Below are positions 1 to 9,145 of a stretch of DNA of 64,000 nucleotides, in pieces; within the stretch, counting starts at the first letter, position 1, and the number at the start of each line of letters is the position of its first letter. The stretch spans positions 56,123 through 120,122 of the forward strand of contig SVGA01000010.1 of assembly GCA_015056575.1 (NCBI GenBank), in the 5' to 3' direction. Position numbers and translations under genes: made by a program. This DNA comes from Butyrivibrio sp. (lineage in GTDB: Bacteria; Bacillota; Clostridia; Lachnospirales; Lachnospiraceae). The notes under the pieces were generated by a model, which did not search any database, was not told the DNA's origin, and saw nothing but the letters and a program-made list of their open reading frames with translations.

Positions 1-126
1 CACATTGCCAATGTCGTTGGCTGTGGAAGCAACCTCCTTGCCGTCGGTGTCCAGCACACAAAGATCCACATGTGCTATGTTCTTGAGTCCGTCGATTGTA
101 TTCTGCAAAATCTGATTCGAAATCAT
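1..126 (-). CDS. Sugar-diacid/PucR-type regulator, N-terminal end (partial)
   Basis: Only the first 42 codons lie in the window; the gene runs off the left edge. The translation starts MISNQILQNTIDGLKNIA and continues with HVDLCVLDTDGKEVAST, which resembles the N-terminal sensor region of CdaR/PucR-type transcriptional regulators of Firmicutes. The start is the ATG at 126; upstream is a weak purine-rich ribosome site (AAGAAAGAG). It is divergent from the YjfB-like gene, and the 260-bp AT-rich gap between them should hold both promoters. The family call rests on a short stretch and could change with the rest of the gene. Confidence 0.5.
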   Translation of the reverse strand, partial: MISNQILQNTIDGLKNIAHVDLCVLDTDGKEVASTANDIGNV

Positions 127-387
127 GTAGCACTCTTTCTTGCACGGTGTGCATAATATTGATAATAGGATTATGAAATAAACCTATTTAACAGTTTAAT
201 ACAAATGTACAAAAAAATCTACCTTTGGCAAGGCGTTTTTTGTACATTTTTTAAATTTTGTGGTCAAAAGTCACAAAAAAGAGCCCTCGTTTTTGCCACG
301 GATTGTACCCGATTGGGATTATTTTTTCTAATGTCCCGGACGATATATAAGATAGGGTGAAATATATTCATACACAAGGAGGTGCCT

Positions 388-576
388 ATGGATATTCCTG
401 CATTGTCGATGGCATTGTCGCAGAACAAAGTCCTGAACGATTTTGGCGTAGCCATGCTTTCGAAGAGTCTTGATAACCTGCAGGACATGGGAGAAGCAAT
501 GGTTGAGACTATGGATGCTTCTATGGAGTTATCTGTTAACCCGAACCTCGGGGCCAACTTCGATATCAGGATTTAA
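388..576 (+). CDS. YjfB family putative motility protein
   Basis: This small protein of 62 residues begins MDIPALSMALSQNKV and matches the layout of the YjfB family, short helical proteins annotated as putative motility proteins in Bacillus and Clostridia. Their biochemical role is not established. The ATG at 388 is chosen because a near-perfect ribosome site AAGGAGG lies at 376-382; an in-frame GTG at 382 overlaps that site and is unlikely to be used. The gene stands alone and is followed by a strong hairpin terminator. I saw no convincing sigma-28 (flagellar) promoter upstream, so a link to motility rests only on the family name. Confidence 0.8.
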   Translation: MDIPALSMALSQNKVLNDFGVAMLSKSLDNLQDMGEAMVETMDASMELSVNPNLGANFDIRI

Positions 577-610
577 GACACCATCGCCCGAAAGCGCCCG
601 AAAGGCGCAC

Positions 611-645
611 AAAAAGCCCGCTGCAGTCTCTGCAACGGGCTTTTT
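611..645 (+). terminator. Intrinsic terminator after the YjfB-like gene
   Basis: The arms GCCCGCTGCAG and CTGCAACGGGC form a hairpin with a 3-nt loop and one non-Watson-Crick pair. It has A5 before and T5 after, so it can end transcription from both sides. It sits between the plus-strand YjfB-like gene and the convergent CvfB gene. Confidence 0.8.
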
Positions 646-666
646 GACATCAGTCTGTCAAATTTA

Positions 667-1500
667 TCAGATCCTGACTATGGAATCCGATCTTATCTCA
701 ATTTTGCCTTCCTTGAGAAGTCTTCCCACAGCTCTTTTGAACTCATTCTTGCTCATGCCGGTTTTCTCCCTGATAAGCTCGGGGGCTGCTTTGTCGTTAA
801 AGGGAAGGCTTCCGCCGCCCTTCTCAATGAGCTCCATAAGAGCCCTGGCATCTGTGTCCATCTGAAGATAAGCCTTTTCTCTTATGCTGAGATTTAACTT
901 ACCGTCCTCCTTAACGGATACAACTCTCGCAGAAACCGTGTCTCCGATCTTGATGTCCCCGTAGATCTCCTTTTTGGGGATAAGTCCCGAATAAATATCG
1001 TCAACAGCCACAAAGGCGCCAAAGTTGCCGCTCATCTCGTATACGGTACCTGTGACCCTGTCATCCTTCTTGTAAGGACTGTTCTGGGAAAGATAGGGAT
1101 ATACATTCATGGTAACGCAAAGACGGTTGCTCTTGTCGATGTAAAGGGCACAGAGCACCTCTTCACCCGGGCTTACCTTTCTTGTCTGCTGTTTGAAGGG
1201 CAAAAGAAGGTCCTTCTCAAGCCCCCAGTCCATGAATGCACCGATCCTGCTCGTATCCTTGACCTTGAGCATTCTCACATCCCCGAGCATTATCTTTGGC
1301 TCGTTGGTGGTGGCTATAAGCCTGTCATCCGAATCCTTGTAGATAAAGACTTCGATGCTGCTTCCTATGTCCGTTCCCGCAGGGACCTGCTTGCCGGGAA
1401 GAAGCACCTTTTCCTCATCGCCCTGCTTCTCAGAGAGATATACTCCGAATTCAACCTTTTTTACAACTGTAAGTGTCTGTTTTTCTCCTAATCTGATCAT
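667..1500 (-). CDS. cvfB: CvfB-type S1 RNA-binding protein
   Basis: The protein has 277 residues. It begins with an S1-like oligonucleotide-binding fold (MIRLGEKQTLTVVKKVEFGVYL), has a second S1 motif around residues 70-140 (KDTSRIGAFMDWGLEKDLLLP), a third around 145-210 (GTVYEMSGNFGAFVAVDD), and ends in a winged-helix segment (GMSKNEFKRAVGRLLKEG). This order matches CvfB/YitL, an RNA-binding protein linked to virulence gene expression in Staphylococcus and Streptococcus. In this organism it probably acts as a general RNA-binding regulator. A GGAGG ribosome site precedes the ATG at 1500. It is transcribed after the thioesterase gene, 60 bp downstream of it. Confidence 0.85.
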   Translation of the reverse strand: MIRLGEKQTLTVVKKVEFGVYLSEKQGDEEKVLLPGKQVPAGTDIGSSIEVFIYKDSDDRLIATTNEPKIMLGDVRMLKVKDTSRIGAFMDWGLEKDLLLPFKQQTRKVSPGEEVLCALYIDKSNRLCVTMNVYPYLSQNSPYKKDDRVTGTVYEMSGNFGAFVAVDDIYSGLIPKKEIYGDIKIGDTVSARVVSVKEDGKLNLSIREKAYLQMDTDARALMELIEKGGGSLPFNDKAAPELIREKTGMSKNEFKRAVGRLLKEGKIEIRSDSIVRI

Positions 1501-1563
1501 AGTGTCCTCCGTTTCAAAAGAGCCGTCTAAGCTCCGCCTATCGTTGCCTTCATCAGCAACAGT

Positions 1564-2310
1564 TTAAAAGTTAAGTTCTACCGTACATACGGATTTGCCT
1601 TCTGCATCGGTAAGATCCACGATGCGCATCTGTCCACCCGGTTGTCCGCCTTCACCGGAGGGGGCGCTGCCCTCATAAACAAGGGGATACAATACGTCCC
1701 CAAGAACCGCCTGCTTCTTGTACTCGGCTCTCATGCTTCTGACCTTGCCCTCCAGATCGGAACATGCATCTATAGCCATTCTAACATATTGCCCGTTATT
1801 AACGTGATTATTGGTATCCAGATGATGCTTCCTAATGATTATCTCGTCGCCCTTTACAGCCTCTGTACCCTCAGGAACAGCTATCTTCCTGGCAGCATAA
1901 TTCATTTCCAGCTTCTCACCCATAGGGTAAGTCTCAAGCATCTCCGGAGTTACCCTGGCGGGAAGGCCCTTTTCGAAATTGAAGAGGGTCCACACGGAAT
2001 TGGCAACCGCAAGCCTCTCCCCGTCTTTGGTATCCATAAAGAAATTTCTAAGGCCGAAGAAGCCCTTCAGTTCATAGGGCACCGTTCCGATGGTAACGTC
2101 CTCGCAAAGTCTCGGGTACCGCATTATCTCAATCTGCCAGGAGACCAACACCCAGGCGATGTTCCTCTTCTTCATGAAGTCAATATCCGCTACGCCCTCC
2201 TGGGTCTGGAAGGTGGAGCAGTCCTGGAAATAGTCTATAAGGGATTCAAGGGTAAGTGTCCCGTCCTTATCAATTTCGCTGTATCTGATCCTGGAATCAA
2301 AGGTGTACAT
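1564..2310 (-). CDS. Acyl-ACP thioesterase
   Basis: The protein has 248 residues and two hotdog-fold halves. It begins MYTFDSRIRYSEIDKDGTL and contains the C-terminal motif HHLDTNNHVNNGQYV (residues about 180-194) typical of the FatA/FatB-like bacterial acyl-ACP thioesterases. These release fatty acids from acyl carrier protein in the cytoplasm. The frame is open further upstream to about 2601, but that part is only translated tandem repeat DNA; the ATG at 2310 has an AAAGGA ribosome site and begins where family similarity begins. It probably shares a transcript with the CvfB gene. Substrate chain length cannot be read from the sequence. Confidence 0.88.
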   Translation of the reverse strand: MYTFDSRIRYSEIDKDGTLTLESLIDYFQDCSTFQTQEGVADIDFMKKRNIAWVLVSWQIEIMRYPRLCEDVTIGTVPYELKGFFGLRNFFMDTKDGERLAVANSVWTLFNFEKGLPARVTPEMLETYPMGEKLEMNYAARKIAVPEGTEAVKGDEIIIRKHHLDTNNHVNNGQYVRMAIDACSDLEGKVRSMRAEYKKQAVLGDVLYPLVYEGSAPSGEGGQPGGQMRIVDLTDAEGKSVCTVELNF

Positions 2311-2323
2311 AGAAGTCCTTTCT

Positions 2324-2620
2324 GCAAGCATGCACAAACACGCTTCCGCGCAGTTCCGTAATAGCACCCGCGTTATTGCAGACGCAGACTCGAAAGCTTC
2401 GCTTTCTCGTTCGCGTAGCTCGCCATATAGAAACATGTCTTTCTGCATGCAAGCATGCACAGACACGTTTCCGCGCAGTTCCGTAATAGCACCCGCGTTA
2501 TTGCAGACGCAAACTCGAAAGCTTCGCTTTCTCGTTCGCGTAGCTCGCCATATAGAAACATGTCTTTCTGCATGCAAGCATGCACAGGCATGTTTCTGCA
2601 TGGCTCTGCAATAACGCGGA
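2324..2620. repeat. 125-bp tandem repeat (two full copies plus a partial third)
   Basis: Unit 1 runs 2324-2448, unit 2 runs 2449-2573, and a third copy from 2574 decays after about 45 bp. The period is exactly 125 bp and the two full copies differ at only a few positions. Each unit starts GCAAGCATGC and contains the self-complementary stretch CGAAAGCTTCG. The repeat lies between the thioesterase start and the tRNA-Gln terminator, so it forms the untranslated leader of the thioesterase gene or its promoter region. The open frames through it are not conserved coding sequence. Confidence 0.9.
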
Positions 2621-2622
2621 AA

Positions 2623-2650
2623 AAGCGAGATTGGATATCCAATCTCGCTT
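2623..2650 (-). terminator. Terminator after tRNA-Gln
   Basis: A perfect 28-bp palindrome with arms AAGCGAGATTGG and CCAATCTCGCTT around ATAT. On the minus strand it starts six bases after the tRNA 3' end and runs into a T tract, so it is the likely terminator of the tRNA transcript. Confidence 0.8.
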
Positions 2651-2655
2651 AAAAG

Positions 2656-2728
2656 CTGGGCTAGTAGGATTCGAACCTACGTAATGACGGAGTCAGAGTC
2701 CGTTGCCTTACCGCTTGGCGATAGCCCA
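2656..2728 (-). tRNA. tRNA-Gln (anticodon CUG)
   Basis: The minus strand folds as a 73-nt tRNA. The acceptor arms TGGGCTA and TAGCCCA pair, the anticodon stem ACGGA/TCCGT encloses the loop CTCTGAC with anticodon CTG, and the T arm has the standard GGTTCGAATCC core. The discriminator base is G and no CCA is encoded. It reads CAG codons. Confidence 0.95.
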
Positions 2729-2802
2729 CCGACAAGATTGTATTATACGTAATGTTTTTATTAATTGCAAGTACTTTTTCAAAATTTTTATAAAAAATAA
2801 AT

Positions 2803-2833
2803 CCACTCTCAAACCGGCGGGGTCTGAGAGTGG
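2803..2833 (-). terminator. Terminator after glutamine synthetase
   Basis: The arms CCACTCTCA and TGAGAGTGG pair perfectly around a 13-nt loop. On the minus strand the hairpin lies 16 bp after the glnN stop codon and is followed by a T-rich run. Confidence 0.75.
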
Positions 2834-2849
2834 GATAAAACGCTTAAAA

Positions 2850-4961
2850 TCAGCCTTCGAAAAGAAGGTCTGCGTATGTAGGGAAGGGCCAGTCTTTTTT
2901 ATCAACCAGCATCTCCAGTTTATCTGCGGGAGCTCTTAAAGCATCCATTGCAGGTCTTACATTGTCCTTGTAGAAATAAGCAAGCTTTCTGGCATCGGTA
3001 ATCTTTCTTGCCTTGTTCTCCTTCTCTTTGAGGACATCAAGAGCCTTCTTCATCTTGGTGAGCTCGGCCGTAATCTCCTTAAGCTCGTCAAGAAGGGCAG
3101 ACTCATCAGCGCCTGCTGCCTTAACTTCATTCACATCCCTGGCAAGTCTTCCCGCATACTTCATAACAGCAGGGATTATCTGCTTGGAGGCCATGTCAAT
3201 CATGGTGAGTGCCTCGATATTGATGGTCTTGGCATAATTTTCGAATATGATCTCTTTTCTGGATTCCAGCTCAGTCTTGGTATATACACCGAAATCTCCA
3301 AAGAGCTTAATTGCTTTCTTGGTAGTAAGGGTATCTGCAGCTTCAATGGTGGACTTGATGTTGGGAAGTCCTCTTCTCTCAGCCTCCTTAAGCCATGCAT
3401 CGGAATAACCGTCTCCGTTGAAGATGATCCTCTGATGTTTGGTGAGATACTCCTTCATAAGGTCGTGAACGGCAACGTCAAAGTCCTCTGCCTTCTCCAG
3501 GATATCGGCAGCCTCACAGAAAGCTTCTGCCACAATGGTGTTAAGTGTGGTGTTGGAGCTTGCCATGGAATCTGATGAACCAACCATTCTGAACTCGAAC
3601 TTGTTTCCTGTAAAAGCAAAGGGTGACGTTCTGTTTCTGTCTGTGGCATCCTTCTCAAACTGAGGAAGTGTGGATACACCGGTCTTAAGCTTGCCGCCGC
3701 GCTTACTGGACTTGGCGACACCGGTCTCGATGAGCTGTCTTACAACGTCCTCAAGCTGCTCTCCAAGGAATACCGAGATAACTGCAGGAGGTGCCTCGTT
3801 GGCGCCGAGTCTGTGGTCATTGCCGACATCGGCTGCACTCTGCCTAAGAAGATCTGCGTGAGTATCTACAGCCTTTAAAATGCATGCAAGAATAAACAGG
3901 AACTGAACGTTCTTGTTGGGTGTATCGCCGGGATCAAGAAGATTTCTCCCATCGTCTGTGCAAAGAGACCAGTTGTCATGCTTACCTGAGCCGTTTACAC
4001 CTGCAAAGGGCTTCTCATGGAGCAGACATCTCATATGATGATGCTCTGCCACTCTCTTCATGGTCTCCATAATGATCTGGTTATGGTCTACCGCAATATT
4101 GGCTGTCTCATAGATGGGAGCCAGCTCGTGCTGTCCCGGAGCAACCTCATTGTGCTGTGTCTTGTCGGGAACACCGAGTTTCCAAAGTTCCCTGTTGAGG
4201 TCCTTCATGTACTCTCCGACTCTCTCACGGATAACGCCGAAATAATGGTCCTCCATCTCCTGACCCTTTGGAGGCATTGCTCCGAAAAGTGTCCTTCCGG
4301 TGAAGATAAGGTCCTCTCTCTTCATGGACTTGTCCCAGTCAACCAGGAAATACTCCTGCTCGGGACCTACGGATACATTGACCTTGGTGGCTCTATCGTT
4401 GCCAAAAAGCTTAACGATCCTGAGAGCCTGCTTGTTTACAGCCTCCATGGACCTTAAGAGAGGTGTCTTTTTATCCAGAGCCTCTCCTGTGTATGAACAG
4501 AAAGCAGTGGGTATGCAAAGAGTGACGCCAGCTCCGGACTCCTTCAAAAACGCAGGGGAAGTAATATCCCAGGTTGTATAACCCCTTGCTTCAAAGGTAG
4601 CTCGAAGTCCGCCTGAAGGGAAGGATGACGCATCCGGTTCTCCCTTTATCAGCTCTTTTCCCGAGAAGGAAGTGATCATCTTGCCGTCCTTATCAGCACT
4701 TGCCACAAAAGAGTCGTGCTTCTCGGCTGTAATGCCTGTAAGGGGCTGGAACCAATGGGTGTAGTGGGTCGCCCCGTTCTCCATTGCCCATTCCTTCATG
4801 GCGTTTGCCACAACATCAGCTGACTCCTTGGAGAGTTCACCTCCGTTGTCTATTACATTTACAACCTCTTTGTAGACGTTCTTGGGAAGGCGCTCCCTCA
4901 TCTTGGAAATGGTAAAGACGTTCTGCCCGAAAATCTCCTCAATATTAACCTTGTCACTCAT
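2850..4961 (-). CDS. glnN: Glutamine synthetase type III
   Basis: At 703 residues the protein has the length of GSIII, far above the 440-470 residues of GSI. It makes glutamine from glutamate, ammonia and ATP in the cytoplasm. Family features include the N-terminal GSIII-specific region, [12 protein letters not shown] near residue 60, the catalytic segments [11 protein letters not shown] and [11 protein letters not shown], and the conserved ending region with [17 protein letters not shown]. The ATG at 4961 has an AAAGGG ribosome site. It appears monocistronic: the U32 gene ends 79 bp upstream and a hairpin terminator follows. No riboswitch or operator is evident in the short upstream gap. Confidence 0.95.
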   Translation of the reverse strand: MSDKVNIEEIFGQNVFTISKMRERLPKNVYKEVVNVIDNGGELSKESADVVANAMKEWAMENGATHYTHWFQPLTGITAEKHDSFVASADKDGKMITSFSGKELIKGEPDASSFPSGGLRATFEARGYTTWDITSPAFLKESGAGVTLCIPTAFCSYTGEALDKKTPLLRSMEAVNKQALRIVKLFGNDRATKVNVSVGPEQEYFLVDWDKSMKREDLIFTGRTLFGAMPPKGQEMEDHYFGVIRERVGEYMKDLNRELWKLGVPDKTQHNEVAPGQHELAPIYETANIAVDHNQIIMETMKRVAEHHHMRCLLHEKPFAGVNGSGKHDNWSLCTDDGRNLLDPGDTPNKNVQFLFILACILKAVDTHADLLRQSAADVGNDHRLGANEAPPAVISVFLGEQLEDVVRQLIETGVAKSSKRGGKLKTGVSTLPQFEKDATDRNRTSPFAFTGNKFEFRMVGSSDSMASSNTTLNTIVAEAFCEAADILEKAEDFDVAVHDLMKEYLTKHQRIIFNGDGYSDAWLKEAERRGLPNIKSTIEAADTLTTKKAIKLFGDFGVYTKTELESRKEIIFENYAKTINIEALTMIDMASKQIIPAVMKYAGRLARDVNEVKAAGADESALLDELKEITAELTKMKKALDVLKEKENKARKITDARKLAYFYKDNVRPAMDALRAPADKLEMLVDKKDWPFPTYADLLFEG

Positions 4962-5040
4962 GAATGCACCCTTTCTGCCACTTTAATCCTAAATTTGTTC
5001 TATAGTGTACATCATTCGCAAAAAAACTTGAAGTGTTTTT

Positions 5041-6273
5041 TTATGATTTTTCTGTGCTCACACGCAGAATATCGTACATCCCCGCAGGTTCGGAAAGATC
5101 AAGATAGATTATCTGCTTGGAGTGAGGGCAGGAATCAACAGCATTTCCTTCTTCGTCATACATGCCGTTAACCTTCACTTTAACATCTGTTCCGTCCGGC
5201 TTCATGATCTCAATCTCGTCACCGACGCTGAACTTGTTTCTCTGCTCAATCCTTGCAAATCCCCTATCGTCCACATCATAGACGATACCGAGGTAGATAT
5301 ATTCGTTGATATATGTATTATTGTCGTAGATCTGGGCCTCTTCGCTTGGCTTTCCGAAATAGAAGCCTGTGGTGAACTGACGGTAGGTACATCTTGCAAT
5401 CTGATCCAGGTACCAGGGCATGTTCTGCCTGTACTTCTCCTCGGATTCAAAATAGTCGTCGATGGCCTTTCTGTAAGTCCTTGCAACGGTGGCAACGTAA
5501 AGAGCCGTCTTCATCCTGCCCTCTATCTTGCAGCTGTCAACACCGGCATCCACAAGCTCCGGGATGTGCTCTATCATGCACAGGTCCTTGGAGTTGAATA
5601 TGTATGTTCCCCTGTCGTTCTCATAGACGGGAAGATATTCACCGGGTCTTTTCTCCTCTACAACCGCATATTTCCATCTGCAGGGATGAGTGCAGGCGCC
5701 GTGATTGGCATCCCTTCCGGTAAAGTAGTTGGACAGAAGGCACCTTCCGGAATAGGAAATGCACATGGCTCCGTGAATGAAGCACTCCATCTCCAGATCC
5801 TCGGGGATCTTCTCCTTGATCTCTTTGATCTCGTTCATGGAGAGTTCTCTTGCGGCAACCACCCTCTTTGCGCCAAGATCATGCCAGAAATTGTAGGTCT
5901 CGTAGTTAGTGTTGTTGGCCTGGGTGGAAACATGTATATCGATCTCGGGGCAGATCCTTCTTGCCTTCATAAAGATTCCGGGATCCGCGATAATAAGGGC
6001 GTCCGGCCCAAGCTCTTTTAACTCGTGAAGATAGGTCTCCACGCCGTCAAGATCGTAGTTGTGCGCCAGAATGTTCACGGTGACATGAACCTTCACACCG
6101 TGCTCATGGGCAAAAGAGATACCCTCTTTCATTTCCTCTTTGGAAAAATTCTTGGCCTTGGCGCGAAGGCCGAAGGCATCGCCGCCGATATATACCGCAT
6201 CTGCGCCGAATATTACCGCAGTCTTTAAAACCTCAAGGCTGCTGGCAGGTATAAGTAATTCAGGTTTCTTCAT
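5041..6273 (-). CDS. trhP: Peptidase U32 family protein, tRNA hydroxylation (TrhP-like)
   Basis: The 410-residue protein begins MKKPELLIPASSLEVLKTAV and has the U32 signature region EMECFIHGAMCISYSGRC at about residues 160-178, with the conserved cysteines of the TrhP/RlhA branch. TrhP proteins are not proteases; they take part in prephenate-dependent 5-hydroxylation of wobble uridine (ho5U34) in tRNA. The neighbours support this: the next gene upstream is a TrmR-type methyltransferase, which converts ho5U to mo5U, and before it a MltG-like gene, the same order as yrrL-yrrM-yrrN/O in Bacillus subtilis. The ATG at 6273 has an AGAGGA ribosome site. Assignment to this exact U32 subgroup is by context and motif. 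Confidence 0.82.
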   Translation of the reverse strand: MKKPELLIPASSLEVLKTAVIFGADAVYIGGDAFGLRAKAKNFSKEEMKEGISFAHEHGVKVHVTVNILAHNYDLDGVETYLHELKELGPDALIIADPGIFMKARRICPEIDIHVSTQANNTNYETYNFWHDLGAKRVVAARELSMNEIKEIKEKIPEDLEMECFIHGAMCISYSGRCLLSNYFTGRDANHGACTHPCRWKYAVVEEKRPGEYLPVYENDRGTYIFNSKDLCMIEHIPELVDAGVDSCKIEGRMKTALYVATVARTYRKAIDDYFESEEKYRQNMPWYLDQIARCTYRQFTTGFYFGKPSEEAQIYDNNTYINEYIYLGIVYDVDDRGFARIEQRNKFSVGDEIEIMKPDGTDVKVKVNGMYDEEGNAVDSCPHSKQIIYLDLSEPAGMYDILRVSTEKS

Positions 6274-6330
6274 AGTTTTGTATCCTCTTACCCAGCCCGT
6301 ATCAACAGGTGATAGGGGCTGCTATATGTT

Positions 6331-6972
6331 TCAAAGCTTCACCGACAGGGTCATTCCGTCCCCCACCGTAAGTATCACCGTGTTAAGAGACTCGTTGTGC
6401 TTGAGTTCATAGAGATATTCCCTCATCCTCGCATGGATGGTGCGATCGCGCCTTGTAACGGCAAACCTGGATTCCATCACATCTCCATCCTGAAGCACGT
6501 TGTCGGAAACCAGAAGACCGCCCTTATTCAAAATGCGAAGGCAATCCGGCAGAAAATTGATGTACTGCCCCTTTGCCGCATCCATAAAAATAAAATCATA
6601 CCCCGGCGAAAGGCTCTTTAAAATGTCCAGAGCGTCCCCCTCCAGAAGTGTGATTTTATGATCGGTGTCATATTTGGCAAAATTCTCCCCGGCCACAGGG
6701 ATCCTCTTCTCGTATTTCTCGATGGTGGTGATCTTTGTTTCGGGGCTGCTGTATCTTGCCATCAAAAGGGCAGAAAAGCCCACGGCGCATCCCACCTCAA
6801 GAATATTCACGGGCTTGTGCTGTGCCATTAAAAACTTAAGAAGTGCCTGAGTATCCTTGCGGATTATAGGCACTTCGTCTGCTAACGCTGCTCTCTCCAC
6901 CTCATCCAGGAACGCATCGTTCCCGGGATCAAGAGAGTTTATGAATGATATTATTCTTTCCTGCTCAACCAC
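6331..6972 (-). CDS. trmR: SAM-dependent O-methyltransferase, TrmR-like
   Basis: A class I methyltransferase of about 213 residues. The SAM-binding loop is NILEVGCAVGFSALLMAR, followed by the acidic strand TTIEKYEK and the metal-site segment DFIFMDAAKG, as in cation-dependent O-methyltransferases. In B. subtilis the equivalent gene (yrrM/trmR) methylates 5-hydroxyuridine at tRNA position 34, and here it sits just before the U32/TrhP gene that makes this substrate. I prefer the GTG start at 6972, which overlaps the stop of the MltG-like gene by 8 bp and follows GGAGAGG, implying translational coupling. An ATG at 6999 is the alternative. Confidence 0.85.
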   Translation of the reverse strand: MVEQERIISFINSLDPGNDAFLDEVERAALADEVPIIRKDTQALLKFLMAQHKPVNILEVGCAVGFSALLMARYSSPETKITTIEKYEKRIPVAGENFAKYDTDHKITLLEGDALDILKSLSPGYDFIFMDAAKGQYINFLPDCLRILNKGGLLVSDNVLQDGDVMESRFAVTRRDRTIHARMREYLYELKHNESLNTVILTVGDGMTLSVKL

Positions 6973-7384
6973 CGTTTGAGTCCTCTCCGGATTTGGCATC
7001 GGATCCGTCTTCCTCCGCCTCTGATCCGCCGGACATGATGGCCAGCATCTCATCCGGTGTCATTGCTGTGCTAAGTTCATAGGTTCCGGGCTTCTCCTTG
7101 CCGTGATACTCGGAAAATCTCTCCTGAAGCCTGAACAGTGTTCTGTCTGTTATAAGCCCGACGCCGGAGAGATTATCGGCTATTGTTGAAACCGAGTCTC
7201 CCTGGCCGACCTTGAAGGTAACGGTTCTTCCGGTGCCGGAAGAAACCGCAGTCTGGTTAAAAATATGATAACCGTAATTATAGGCAAGCCTTGAATACCT
7301 CATTATCAGCATCACTACAATGATGACGAAGACTATCTTGACCGTGGCATCCAAAAGTCCAAGCCCTAACTTCCTAAGATTCAT
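6965..7384 (-). CDS. MltG/YceG-like membrane protein lacking the catalytic domain
   Basis: The protein has 139 residues: a transmembrane helix at about residues 13-30 (ATVKIVFVIIVVMLIMRYS), then a LysM-like module (VTFKVGQGDSVSTIADNL) as found in front of the MltG lytic transglycosylase domain, then an acidic glycine-rich tail. The catalytic glutamate domain of MltG (normally about 200 more residues) is absent, and the stop codon overlaps the next gene in the usual coupled way, so this looks like a settled short form and not a fresh truncation. Its position before trmR and the U32 gene equals that of mltG in Bacillus. Function unknown; perhaps a cell wall-linked regulator. Confidence 0.75.
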   Translation of the reverse strand: MNLRKLGLGLLDATVKIVFVIIVVMLIMRYSRLAYNYGYHIFNQTAVSSGTGRTVTFKVGQGDSVSTIADNLSGVGLITDRTLFRLQERFSEYHGKEKPGTYELSTAMTPDEMLAIMSGGSEAEEDGSDAKSGEDSNGG

Positions 7385-7406
7385 AATATTTTCTCCCCAA
7401 AGGACA

Positions 7407-9086
7407 TCAGTAGTTGGTGTCCATTATTATAGGCATGATCATGGGCCTTCTCTTTGTCTTTTTCCAGATATAGTCGCCGAGCTCGTCCTTGACTATATTC
7501 TTGAGTCTGGTCCAATCGGTAATGCCTTTATCCAGTGCTTCCGTAATGTCATCCAGCACCAGATCCGTAGCGTCGTCAATGAGTTTATCCGACTCTCTGA
7601 CGTACACGAATCCCCTTGAAACAATGCTGGGGCCGGAAATGAGCTGACAAGTGTCCCTGTCGATCCCGAACACAACTATTACTATACCATCTTCTGCAAG
7701 ATGCTGTCTGTCCCTTAAAACAACATTTCCAACATCGCCGACGCCAAGGCCGTCCACAAGGATCGCTCCCACAGGAACCTTGCCTGTAACTTCTGCCGAA
7801 TTGTCATCTACCGAAAGGATCTCACCCGAATGCAGAATGAATACATTTTCCTTGGGTATTCCAAGGTCCCTTGCGATCCTGCTCTGAGCGATAAGATGTC
7901 TGTACTCACCATGAACGGGAACCGCATACTTGGGCTTAACCAATGTATAGATAAGTTTGATGTCTTCCTGGCAGGCATGGCCCGAAACGTGCACATCCTG
8001 GAAAATAACATCAGCGCCCTTCATCTGAAGCTCGTTGATGATATTGGTAACCGCCTTCTCGTTGCCCGGGATGGGGTGAGATGAAAATATAACGGTATCT
8101 CCGGCACTGATCTTGATCTTCTTGTGCTGCCCGCTGGCCATTCTGCTAAGAGCAGCCATACTCTCCCCCTGGCTTCCCGTGGTGATGATAACGGTCTTGT
8201 TGTCAGGGTAATTCTTGATCTGATCTATATCTACAAGTGTGTTGTCAGGTATCTTAATGCACTCAAGCTTCTGGGCAATGTCAATAATGCTGACCATGCT
8301 GCGGCCTTCCACCACAACTTTTCTGCCGCACTTGTGGGCAATGTTGATGATCTGCTGAACCCTGTCAACATTGGAGGCAAAGGTAGCCACAATGATACGG
8401 GAGTTCTGGTGCTCCTCAAAAAGGAAATCCAGAGCTCTTCCAACGGTCTTCTCCGATGCGGTAAAACCGGGTCTTTCAGCGTTTGTGGAGTCGCACATAA
8501 GGGCAAGTACTCCCTTTTTGCCGATCTCGGCAAATCTCTGAAGGTCGATCGGGTCACCGAATACCGGGGTGTAATCAACCTTGAAGTCTCCTGTGTGAAC
8601 CACTGTTCCTGCCGGTGAATAGATAGCAAGAGCTGCAGCATCAACAATTGAGTGATTGGTTCTTATAAACTCCACTCTGAATTGACCAAGATTTATGGAC
8701 TGGCCAAACTTTACCACCTTTCTCCTGGTCTTTTTAAGGAGATTGTGTTCCTCCAGCTTATGCTCAATGATGCCCATGGTAAGGCGGGTGGCGTAAACCG
8801 GTACGTTCAGTTCATGAAGAACATAGGGCAGTGCGCCGATATGGTCCTCGTGTCCGTGGGTGATGACAAAGCCTTTGACCTTGTCGATGTTCTCCTGTAA
8901 ATATGTGATGTCCGGGATTACCAGGTCGATTCCCAGCATGTCATCGTCGGGAAAAGACAGACCGCAGTCCACCACAATAATACTGTCTTCATACCTGAAG
9001 GCAGTGATGTTCATTCCAATCTGCTCAAGACCTCCCAATGGGATGATCTGCAGCTTGGATCCCTTTTCATTTTTCTTTTTGTTCAA
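7407..9086 (-). CDS. rnj: Ribonuclease J
   Basis: The 559-residue protein is a metallo-beta-lactamase-fold RNase with the beta-CASP insert. The metal-binding motif THGHEDHIGALPY is at residues about 75-87, the GDFKVDYTP and CDSTNAERPG motifs follow, and the beta-CASP motif region contains ATFASNVDRVQQI and HVSGHA. RNase J is a 5'-3' exonuclease and endonuclease central to mRNA decay and 16S rRNA maturation in Firmicutes. The start is a TTG at 9086 placed seven bases after GGAGG. It lies between the DUF1292 gene and the MltG-like gene and probably belongs to the same transcript. Confidence 0.95.
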   Translation of the reverse strand: MNKKKNEKGSKLQIIPLGGLEQIGMNITAFRYEDSIIVVDCGLSFPDDDMLGIDLVIPDITYLQENIDKVKGFVITHGHEDHIGALPYVLHELNVPVYATRLTMGIIEHKLEEHNLLKKTRRKVVKFGQSINLGQFRVEFIRTNHSIVDAAALAIYSPAGTVVHTGDFKVDYTPVFGDPIDLQRFAEIGKKGVLALMCDSTNAERPGFTASEKTVGRALDFLFEEHQNSRIIVATFASNVDRVQQIINIAHKCGRKVVVEGRSMVSIIDIAQKLECIKIPDNTLVDIDQIKNYPDNKTVIITTGSQGESMAALSRMASGQHKKIKISAGDTVIFSSHPIPGNEKAVTNIINELQMKGADVIFQDVHVSGHACQEDIKLIYTLVKPKYAVPVHGEYRHLIAQSRIARDLGIPKENVFILHSGEILSVDDNSAEVTGKVPVGAILVDGLGVGDVGNVVLRDRQHLAEDGIVIVVFGIDRDTCQLISGPSIVSRGFVYVRESDKLIDDATDLVLDDITEALDKGITDWTRLKNIVKDELGDYIWKKTKRRPMIMPIIMDTNY

Positions 9087-9145
9087 ATTCCTTCCTCCAT
9101 TTTATTTTGCGAAGGACGCAGAAAAGAATACCAACCAGTTGCCCG

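Noticed and set aside
300..390. Flagellar (sigma-28) promoter before the YjfB-like gene
   Set aside because: A CGATAT-like box is present but no TAAA-like box at the proper distance.
2311..2601. N-terminal extension of the thioesterase reading frame
   Set aside because: It only translates the 125-bp tandem repeat; the AAAGGA site and family similarity support the ATG at 2310.
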